DNA of 5,503 nucleotides from DATGHS01 sp035307785 (GTDB taxonomy: Bacteria > Planctomycetota > Planctomycetia > Gemmatales > Gemmataceae): NCBI GenBank assembly GCA_035307785.1, contig DATGHS010000084.1, forward strand, positions 1-5,503, written 5' to 3'. Made by a program: the position numbers and the translations under genes. This document shows, piece by piece, positions 1 through 5,503 of the stretch. Every line of letters begins with the position of its first letter. The first letter of the stretch is position 1. The notes below the pieces were generated by a model, which had not been told where the DNA came from, ran no database searches, and was given only the letters and a program-made list of their open reading frames with translations.

Positions 1-1
1 A

Positions 2-2650
2 ACCGTTGTCGCATCGGGAGCGGAGATGGCGTTTGTTGGGCAGTGGGCCGACGATGCGAGCAGCGCCGACTTTCAACTTGCGTTTGCCTTCGGCCAGGGC
101 GATCGAATCACTTCGAAGCAGGAGCCTGTCGTTCTAAAGCGCGCCGACGCGCAGCAGGCCAACCAGGAATTGCGCAGCGAGTGGGCGAAGGCACAATTGA
201 TGGAATTCGCCGGCCTGCAGAAACAGGCCCCCGATAGCAACTTTTACGCGCTGGCTCGCTGGCTCTTGGCCCGAAATTACGGCCTGGCCCACCCAGGTGA
301 TTTGACGGTCGGCCAGCCGACCGCGGAGGCAGCCCACCGGCAAATCTTCGAAACGCATACCGGCGGCGCGGCCGTGGCGGAATCATTGCAATTACACCGG
401 CTCCTGCAGCGGCAACATGTGGCCGACGAGGCCCGCACGATATCCGTCAATAGCGTCCAGGGCATCAACATCCCGCAGCACCCGTGGGATCGGATGCGTC
501 GTGGCGCCATGCCCGCGTCCGAGCCGCTCGCCAGTTTCGTCCCGGCCGATAATTACTACGTCCGCTTCCGCAATCTGGCGCAGCTGGTGGACTTTGGCGA
601 ATTGCTGGAACTCTGGGGCGGCAATTTGCTGCACGCGCTGGAGTTTCAAACTCGAGACGCCGATTTGCGCAACCGTTACGAAACGCAACTTTGTCTTCCT
701 AGCCGTCGCCTGGCCTACGGGCTCAAGCTGGCCGCGGCAGCGGTCAACAACGACTGGTTCCGGGCAATCGGCATCACGGGCAGCGACCCGTACCTGGTGG
801 ACGGCACCGACATCACCGTGGTCCTGCACTTGAACCGGCCCAAGGAGTTTCTGACCGCCCACGATACGCTCATCGCCGGAGCGAAGGCCGCCTGCGGAAC
901 CAGGTGGCAGGAAAAGACGTCCACTCATCGTGGTCTGACCATCCGCGAGTTTTCCACCCCCGACCGCGAAGTCAGCCTGTTCCGCGCCGAGGCAGAAGAA
1001 TATGTCATCTGTTCGAACTCGCGCCGGGCCCTGCAGCGCGTCATCGATGCGCGCTGGAAGGTGATTCCGGCGCTGGCCGACTCAGCCGACTTCCGCTACA
1101 TGCGAACCGTCTTTCACGCCGACGAACCGGAGGACGGCTTCGCCTTCTTGAGCGACGCATTCATTCGCCGGCTCATGAGCCCGGCCGAGAAGATCAAACA
1201 GAAACGCCGGGCGGAGACGCTCGGCCGGCTGGCGCTCTTGCACAATGCGGCACTCTTCGTCGGCTGGGAAACCGGGCATATGCCCGCGAACTTCGAAGAA
1301 TTGTTGGCCGGAACGGGCCTGAAGGCCGAGGATTTTCTCGATGCCAACGGCGAGCAGATTACCTGGGACGGGCCAGACAGTCCAGCTCGTTCGCCTAAGT
1401 TTCATACCCTGGCCTTTGCCACGCCGCTACTCGAATGCAGCATCGACGAAATCACGCCTACTGAAAAGCGAGATTACGAGCAATTTCAGCGCGATTACCA
1501 GCGGCTCTGGACCCAGTTCTTCGATCCCGTGGGCCTGCGCTTTCGCAATGGACCGAAGCAAATTCAACTCGAAGCGTATGTGCTGCCACTCATCCGCAGC
1601 CAGCGCTACGAAATGTTGCGGCAAATAAGCTCCGGTCCGCCATTGGCCGTGCCGTCGCACTTCACGCCGCCGGGCACGCTGATGCAACTCTTGGTGAAAG
1701 TGAACGCCCCCTTACTGGGCGACGATCTCGCATTCGTTCTGCGCCTCGAAGACGACCCGGCGTATTCCAAGCGCATGAAGCTGGTTGTGGATAATTCCAC
1801 CGGCCGCGCGAGCCAGTTCGATGTCGAAAGCGCCTTCTGGGAATTGCCGTTGACGATGGGAATTATTTGGCCGAATGGCAACCGCACCGACAACATCGAT
1901 TTTCTGCGCCAAGCCCTGCGCGACAACTTCACGAAGGGTGAACCCGACCAGGAAACCCGTCACGATGTCACGATTCTGACCTATTCCGTGGACACGGACA
2001 AAGCGCGCAGCATTTTGGATATGCTGCGCTCGTTGGCGCGCAGCGCGGAGGACCAATCGACGCTGGAGTTGCTCTTTTCGTTCATTCCTGAAAAGAACAT
2101 GCCCGCCAAGATCCATCAGGCGATGATCGGCAACGGCTACTACATCAGCTTGCAAAAAGAGTCGCTCAAGCGGGTGATTGACCAATACGTCGAGCGCCGC
2201 AAAACCGGGGCTACGGACGACGTGGCCTACACCGCCAACACGGCGTTGTATCTTGCGCCATCGGCGCCGCATTCGGCCGCGGCAATTCGCCAATACTTGG
2301 AATGGCAAACGCATCGGCGTGCCCTCGGCGGCAACGCCGTCTGGCTGCCGCTCTACATGGCGGGGGCCGTTCCGGAAAACGCCAACGCCGACCGGCAGCG
2401 CGAGCTTGCGAAGCGCTGGCTCGGCTTTGTCCCGTCCGGCCCCGACGGCACGGCTTACCGGTTCGACAAAAACCTGGGCGAGGTCGTGAACGAGCGCCAC
2501 GGCTCGCTACGCGCACCGACTCTGAATCCAGGCATCGCCACCGATGCAGCCATCGACCAACTCTTCCAGCGATTTCGCGCTCTGCGCACCGACCTGAAAT
2601 TCCGCGAGGATGGCATCTACACGACGATCAGCCTGGAACGCGTGAAATGA
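2..2650 (+). CDS. Large uncharacterised protein, 5' end probably outside the window
   Basis: The frame is open from the first bases of the window to a TGA at 2648-2650. The first ATG is at 26 and would give 874 residues. A GGGAG lies 5 nt upstream of it (16-20), so a start there is possible. However, the eight codons before it (TVVASGAE) read as ordinary protein, and the protein from M26 has no signal peptide, so I favour a start upstream of the window. Numbered from M26, no membrane segment is evident. The protein is mixed alpha/beta in character, with segments such as DNYYVRF (175-181), ELLELWGGNLL (192-202), a conserved-looking ITGSDPY (250-256) and FRYMRTVFHADEPEDGF (356-372). I see no catalytic motif, nucleotide-binding loop or metal-binding cluster. 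The phrases YVICSNSRRALQRVID (326-341) and YYISLQKESLKRVID (705-719) resemble each other, which hints at an internal duplication. The style recalls large planctomycete proteins of unknown function and, loosely, DUF3352-type proteins, but this is from memory. Gene 2 follows 95 bp downstream on the same strand. Function unknown; coding status is very likely given the length and codon use. Confidence 0.88.
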   Translation, partial: TVVASGAEMAFVGQWADDASSADFQLAFAFGQGDRITSKQEPVVLKRADAQQANQELRSEWAKAQLMEFAGLQKQAPDSNFYALARWLLARNYGLAHPGDLTVGQPTAEAAHRQIFETHTGGAAVAESLQLHRLLQRQHVADEARTISVNSVQGINIPQHPWDRMRRGAMPASEPLASFVPADNYYVRFRNLAQLVDFGELLELWGGNLLHALEFQTRDADLRNRYETQLCLPSRRLAYGLKLAAAAVNNDWFRAIGITGSDPYLVDGTDITVVLHLNRPKEFLTAHDTLIAGAKAACGTRWQEKTSTHRGLTIREFSTPDREVSLFRAEAEEYVICSNSRRALQRVIDARWKVIPALADSADFRYMRTVFHADEPEDGFAFLSDAFIRRLMSPAEKIKQKRRAETLGRLALLHNAALFVGWETGHMPANFEELLAGTGLKAEDFLDANGEQITWDGPDSPARSPKFHTLAFATPLLECSIDEITPTEKRDYEQFQRDYQRLWTQFFDPVGLRFRNGPKQIQLEAYVLPLIRSQRYEMLRQISSGPPLAVPSHFTPPGTLMQLLVKVNAPLLGDDLAFVLRLEDDPAYSKRMKLVVDNSTGRASQFDVESAFWELPLTMGIIWPNGNRTDNIDFLRQALRDNFTKGEPDQETRHDVTILTYSVDTDKARSILDMLRSLARSAEDQSTLELLFSFIPEKNMPAKIHQAMIGNGYYISLQKESLKRVIDQYVERRKTGATDDVAYTANTALYLAPSAPHSAAAIRQYLEWQTHRRALGGNAVWLPLYMAGAVPENANADRQRELAKRWLGFVPSGPDGTAYRFDKNLGEVVNERHGSLRAPTLNPGIATDAAIDQLFQRFRALRTDLKFREDGIYTTISLERVK

Positions 2651-2745
2651 AAGCCGACGGGGGTGACCGGAAATGCTTTCGTGCCTAAAACGGCCCGTGA
2701 CTACGGAATGCACGGTCGCCCATACCGAGACACGAGTCGCCCGCC

Positions 2746-4596
2746 ATGTCCCAACTTCGCTGCCCCAATTGCGGTCACTCTCTGCCGCGCACGACAAGCC
2801 GTGAAAGTAGCGGAATTCTGGCTTGCACGCACTGCCACAAGGCGTTCCGAATTCGGCATAAGCGGCAACCAGTGGCGAAAATCAAAGACGTTTTGCCGGC
2901 CGACACGTCGCACACCGATTTGGAATCAGCCGAATACGAGCGGCTCGATGTGCTGCCCGGCGAGCAGCAGCTTCTCGACGTTGAACCGGTGCCGGAAGTT
3001 GCCGTTGCCGTCCAACCTGTCGCGGAAGTGATTGCGGTCCCGGCACAGGTTTCCGCGCCGATCGCGGAACCTTGGAACCCGCCGACGGTTCCCGAGCCCG
3101 TTTCCGAAGCGCCGGCCAAGCCTTCGCAAAAGATCGCCTTCACGCCGGCCACCGGCCGGCCGCCGATCAACTGGATGCTGGCGTTCTCCTGCATCTTCGT
3201 GAGCGGTGCGGTCGCCACGTTCCTGTCTCTTCCGGCAATGCTTTTGGAAGCCGATGGGAAAACGGGGTTGGGCGTGTCCTTGCTCTACGTGGCCGCATTC
3301 TTGGGGGGCGCGATATTTGCCGGCTTCTTTGCCTCGGCCATACGTCCGCAGGACCGGCTGTGGCAACCGCTCTACACCGGGGCTGTGGTCGGTCTGGTAA
3401 ACGGATTGCTGTTCGCGCTGCAGGGCATCGCAGTCGCCATCAATGCTAGCGCCGAAATGCCATCCCCCGCGTTCCTGGGAATGGCGGCCCTCGGCATCAT
3501 ACTAGTGGCCGTCATTGTCATCGCCGCCTGCACGGCAATGGGCGGAATTCTGGAACGGCTGCTCATGGTTCTGGCCAAGCGGATGCAACCCGCCCGACAT
3601 TGGGTCTACGAAACACGCGAGGGACGCAGGATCAATGCCACGGCGCCGCTTCGCTATCCATTCCAGGCCAGATTCTGGTCGGCCGCTCGCTGGCTCTTTC
3701 TCGTAGCCTGGGTTCCGTTGATCTGGATAGGGTCCAAAAACGAGTGGGGGAAGAGCGTCATCCCGTCGATTATCCTGTTCGTCGTGTGCGGCAGAATGGC
3801 CCGCAAACGCCGGGTGGTCTCGGCCCAGGACGCACTCCGGCAGGATAAGCGCGCGCCGATTGTTTATCTCCGCTCTTTCCGCGACGACGGCCGCGCCGCA
3901 GCCGCCAGCGGCTGGGCCAATTTGACCGTGGGAATGGGAGCACTCGTCAGTCCGCCGTTCGAAGAAACGCTGGCCAAGGTCATGCAGCGCTACGGCCCCT
4001 TCGTCGCGATTGGCCGGCCCGGCGAGGAAGTGGCCGACGTGGGGGCGGCCCGCATGTACGTTAGCGACGACGATTGGCAGGCAGTGGTCAGCGACCTGCT
4101 CGCCCGCCCCGGTTCGGTGGCGCTTCTGCAGGCCGGCGAAACCGCCGGGCTGCGCTGGGAGCTACACACGGCCGGCGAAATGCTGCGGCCCGATCAGTTG
4201 CTGGTCTTCCTTCCTTTCGCTTTCGAAGCATCGGATCGGGTTTGCGACAAGAAATACGGCGCCTTCCGATCCTGGGCCACGCAATGCTTGCCGGACGCGC
4301 CGCTACCCGAACACTTCCCTGAGAGAACGCGGTTCTTCTACTTCGGCCGCCGGCCAACCTGGCAAGTCTTTACGCTCCAGCGCCAAAGCGAAATCCCCGA
4401 TAAGCACCCCCTGGCCGATCTGCTTGCCGACTTGCAAAGAGACTGGAGCTTGCTCAAGCGCAAACGACAAACGCCGCGCTGGCTGCTGGTCTCGTTGTTG
4501 GTGCTGTGCGTTGCGGTGGTGTTCGGGATCTTGATCTTTACGCTGCTTGCCGCCATTCTGAACGGCGGCTCGCACCAGCCAGTGCTCGGGTCTTGA
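2746..4596 (+). CDS. Polytopic membrane protein with N-terminal zinc ribbon and a cytosolic LRSF/IGRPGE-type domain
   Basis: This is a complete 616-residue gene. The start is set by the zinc ribbon immediately after the Met: C6-P-N-C9 and C27-T-H-C30, two CxxC knuckles as in MJ0042-type and related zinc ribbons. No good Shine-Dalgarno precedes the ATG. Residues 41-140 form a low-complexity linker rich in Pro, Val, Ala and Glu. Likely membrane segments lie near 142-166, 174-198, 207-232, 241-276, 312-330 and 337-350, followed by a basic stretch (MARKRR, 351-356). A soluble domain spans about 369-545, with APIVYLRSFRDDG (370-382), PFEETLAKVM (404-413), YGPFVAIGRPGEE (416-428), GAARMYVSDDDWQ (433-445) and AGETAGLRWEL (463-473). 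A last membrane segment covers about 578-605. I recognise the LRSF/IGRPGE/WEL pattern from uncharacterised bacterial membrane proteins and know of no assigned function. The strand order loosely resembles a TIR-like or Rossmann-like fold; that is inference. The positive-inside rule suggests that the soluble domain is cytosolic. Sensing or signalling at the membrane is possible, but no reaction can be named. Confidence 0.93.
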   Translation: MSQLRCPNCGHSLPRTTSRESSGILACTHCHKAFRIRHKRQPVAKIKDVLPADTSHTDLESAEYERLDVLPGEQQLLDVEPVPEVAVAVQPVAEVIAVPAQVSAPIAEPWNPPTVPEPVSEAPAKPSQKIAFTPATGRPPINWMLAFSCIFVSGAVATFLSLPAMLLEADGKTGLGVSLLYVAAFLGGAIFAGFFASAIRPQDRLWQPLYTGAVVGLVNGLLFALQGIAVAINASAEMPSPAFLGMAALGIILVAVIVIAACTAMGGILERLLMVLAKRMQPARHWVYETREGRRINATAPLRYPFQARFWSAARWLFLVAWVPLIWIGSKNEWGKSVIPSIILFVVCGRMARKRRVVSAQDALRQDKRAPIVYLRSFRDDGRAAAASGWANLTVGMGALVSPPFEETLAKVMQRYGPFVAIGRPGEEVADVGAARMYVSDDDWQAVVSDLLARPGSVALLQAGETAGLRWELHTAGEMLRPDQLLVFLPFAFEASDRVCDKKYGAFRSWATQCLPDAPLPEHFPERTRFFYFGRRPTWQVFTLQRQSEIPDKHPLADLLADLQRDWSLLKRKRQTPRWLLVSLLVLCVAVVFGILIFTLLAAILNGGSHQPVLGS

Positions 4597-4647
4597 AGCG
4601 CAATTTCCAACGAAGGCACGGGGGTTCAGGTCCGTCTATCTTCCCGA

Positions 4648-4699
4648 GTCGGGTAATGGTACGGTTTGTCGGCGTCGGGTAATGGTACAGTTTGTCGGC
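4648..4699 (+). repeat. Tandem pair of 26-bp direct repeats (left arm)
   Basis: Two adjacent 26-bp copies, 4648-4673 and 4674-4699, differ at a single base (G at 4663, A at 4689). Each begins GTCGGGTAATGGTAC and ends GTTTGTCGGC. They abut with no spacer, so they are not CRISPR repeats. They form the left arm of the compound inverted repeat. Confidence 0.9.
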
Positions 4700-4703
4700 G
4701 GCC

Positions 4704-4730
4704 GGGAGGGCGAGGCAGCCTCGCCCTCCC
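4704..4730. repeat. Perfect 13-bp-arm palindrome (hairpin) at the centre of the repeat
   Basis: The arm GGGAGGGCGAGGC (4704-4716) is followed by one A and then its exact reverse complement (4718-4730). In RNA or single-stranded DNA it would fold into a very stable G/C-rich hairpin, with the innermost pairs opened to form the loop. A second pairing layer lies outside it: GTACAGTTT at 4685-4693 matches AAACTGTAC at 4731-4739, with a 10-nt bulge (4694-4703) on the left only. No T-tract follows, so it is not a standard intrinsic terminator. It could still slow transcription leaving gene 2 or protect the 3' end of its mRNA. Confidence 0.9.
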
Positions 4731-4772
4731 AAACTGTACTAGCACCCGCCCTCCCAAACTGTACCAGCACCC
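4723..4772 (-). repeat. Tandem pair of 25-bp direct repeats (right arm)
   Basis: Two adjacent 25-bp copies, 4723-4747 and 4748-4772, differ at one base (T at 4740, C at 4765). Read on the minus strand, each has GGGTGCTrGTACAGTTTG followed by GGAGGGC. This aligns with the left-arm units and differs mainly in the two bases after GGGT and in the tail. The first copy shares 4723-4730 with the right arm of the central hairpin. Confidence 0.88.
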
Positions 4773-4779
4773 AGTCTCG

Positions 4780-5144
4780 ACATCGCTTGACTTCGGCAGG
4801 CGCCTCAATACAAGTGATTAAGGTGCTCGCCGTTGCTGGCCGAGCAGCTCGAAGACAGAATGCTCTCGCGCGGCAAGGAATAGGGCAAGCGCCGTTTTGT
4901 TGAAGTTTCTCTTCGCCGACTCTTGTCGGCCCATCTCTGCCCCTTGACGGGCAAATCCCAGAACGCGGTTCCTGTTGACCACACCAATCCATCGTCTGGT
5001 CTACTGTGCGCCTTGACTCGCATTGGTGCGGGTAAACATCGGCACGCCTGGATACTGAGCCGGGCACTTTTTGTCGCGTCTGGATAAATGGTTGCCTCTT
5101 TCTCATACCGTTTTCGACCGGAATGCCCCAACAAGGAACCAATC
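4780..5144. other. Non-coding gap upstream of the FHA gene
   Basis: I see no convincing gene in these 365 bp. Frames on the minus strand are open across part of it, but their translations have no recognisable domain and they run into the repeat or start next to the FHA gene. The one clear local structure is a small hairpin, GCCGAC (4915-4920), loop TCTT, GTCGGC (4925-4930), with no T-tract. The promoter of the downstream gene must lie here or upstream. TTGACT at 5013-5018, GATACT at 5051-5056 and GATAAA at 5083-5088 are promoter-like words, but none pair with correct spacing. Confidence 0.6.
5133..5137 (+). promoter_or_regulatory. Ribosome binding site of the FHA gene
   Basis: AAGGA ends 7 nt before the ATG at 5145, a normal Shine-Dalgarno spacing. 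It supports that start for a reading frame which otherwise lacks an end in the window. It is a clearer site than the one before gene 2. Confidence 0.7.
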
Positions 5145-5503
5145 ATGGAAAAACCACAAGTTATTGTTCACGTTCCCTTGCCCGCTCAAGAAGTAGCTGA
5201 TTTCATGTTCGAATATGTGTTCGATTGTCGGCAGATTTGCATCGTTGGCCGTTCGGACGATTGCGCTATTCGGATTCTGGGAGGCGCCGGCCAGCGGGAG
5301 ATTTCGCCGCACCACTGCTTGATGGAAATCGACCCGCCGGTGGTTCGCCTGTATGACCTTGGAAGCGAGTGCGGCACCTATGTCAACGGCGCCAGGCTTC
5401 AATCCATTCCCGATGCGACTGATTTGCCGCATTCCGCGGCGGTGGAATTGCAAGATGGCGATGAAATTCGCCTCGGCGACACGGTATTGCACGTAATGAT
5501 CGG
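5145..5503 (+). CDS. FHA-domain protein, 3' end outside the window (possibly an FHA-Ser/Thr kinase)
   Basis: The frame begins at ATG 5145 behind a good AAGGA site and stays open for 119 codons to the window end. The protein starts MEKPQVIVHVPLP. From about residue 30 it matches the forkhead-associated (FHA) domain, a phosphothreonine-peptide binding module: CIVGRSDDC (32-40, with the hallmark G35-R36), ISPHHCLMEI (53-62, the S-x-x-H segment), LYDLGSECGTYVNG (69-82, the GS-x-x-GT-x-VNG signature) and LQDGDEIRLGDTVLHV (102-117, the usual DGDxIxLG end). Two positions are unusual: the residue after S54 is Pro rather than Arg or Asn, and the common Asn before G77-T78 is Cys76. The domain is N-terminal and the gene continues. 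In planctomycetes, FHA domains of this style are often fused to a Ser/Thr protein kinase, which is a guess here. Codon use looks less GC-rich than in genes 1 and 2 near the start. Confidence 0.9.
   Translation, partial: MEKPQVIVHVPLPAQEVADFMFEYVFDCRQICIVGRSDDCAIRILGGAGQREISPHHCLMEIDPPVVRLYDLGSECGTYVNGARLQSIPDATDLPHSAAVELQDGDEIRLGDTVLHVMI

Larger units (their letters stand above)
4645..4779. repeat. Compound inverted repeat (MITE- or REP-like), four GGTAC-centred units around a hairpin
   Basis: This 135-bp element lies between gene 2 and the FHA gene. It contains four diverged copies of one unit of the form GGGTnnTrGTACrGTTTG followed by a G/C-rich tail. Two copies are on the + strand (cores 4657-4667 and 4683-4693) and two are inverted (cores 4731-4741 and 4756-4766). 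A perfect hairpin sits at the centre. The outer ends also pair: CGAG at 4645-4648 matches CTCG at 4776-4779, followed inwards by nearly matching sequence. No flanking target duplication is obvious and there is no coding capacity. The design resembles palindromic intergenic repeats (REP/BIME) or a small non-autonomous mobile element. Family membership is inferred and cannot be tested from one copy. Confidence 0.8.

Noticed and set aside
1712..2500. Long minus-strand open frame (262 codons) inside gene 1
   Set aside because: It lies wholly antisense to a much longer frame with good codon use. Its translation is rich in Arg, Val and Gln with no domain, as expected of a shadow in GC-rich DNA.
4549..4569. 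GCCGCC...GGCGGC hairpin at the end of gene 2
   Set aside because: It lies within the coding sequence of the last membrane segment and following residues, has a 9-nt loop and no T-tract, and is expected by chance in GC-rich codons.
4704..4730. Intrinsic terminator for gene 2
   Set aside because: The stem is strong but is followed by AAACTGTAC on the + strand and lies over 100 bp after the stop codon. On the minus strand it is followed by GGCCGCCGAC, again with no T-tract.
4648..4772. CRISPR array
   Set aside because: The repeats abut in tandem without unique spacers, there are only two per orientation, and no cas gene is nearby.
5013..5056. Sigma-70-type promoter using TTGACT and GATACT
   Set aside because: The two hexamers are 32 nt apart, far from the 16-18 nt needed, and no better -10 word sits at the correct distance.
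4636..5142. Minus-strand open frame of 168 codons across the gap
   Set aside because: Its C-terminal part is a translation of the repeat units and the rest has no recognisable domain or good ribosome binding site. Such frames are common artefacts of this kind of repeat.

Overview
The window looks like a piece of a GC-rich planctomycete-type chromosome. This is an inference from style, not from a marker gene. The signs are a long uncharacterised protein with no familiar enzyme motif, a zinc-ribbon membrane protein, an FHA-domain protein, weak or absent Shine-Dalgarno sequences, and a palindromic intergenic repeat. No rRNA, tRNA, CRISPR array, transposase or phage gene is visible. All three genes lie on the + strand.

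Layout: (1) 2-2650 is a long reading frame, probably cut at its 5' end by the window. It encodes a large soluble-looking protein of unknown function with a motif that seems to occur twice, as in a duplicated fold. (2) After a 95-bp gap, 2746-4596 encodes a complete 616-residue polytopic membrane protein. It has an N-terminal four-cysteine zinc ribbon, a Pro/Val/Ala/Glu-rich linker, about six membrane segments, a soluble domain of the 'LRSF...IGRPGE...GLRWEL' type, and a C-terminal membrane segment. (3) 4597-5144 is a 548-bp non-coding gap. It holds a compact 135-bp compound inverted repeat (4645-4779) made of four diverged copies of one GGTAC-centred unit, two on each side of a perfect 13-bp-arm hairpin. 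(4) 5145-5503 is the start of a gene with a good ribosome binding site. It encodes an FHA domain and runs off the window; in planctomycetes such N-terminal FHA domains are often followed by a Ser/Thr kinase, but that part is not in view.

Genes 1 and 2 could be co-transcribed, since they share a strand and have a short gap with no terminator seen. The repeat separates them from the FHA gene. No pathway can be assigned. The points most worth pursuing are the soluble domain of gene 2, which has a tentative TIR-like pattern, the repeat element, and the FHA domain with substitutions at usual phosphopeptide-contact positions.
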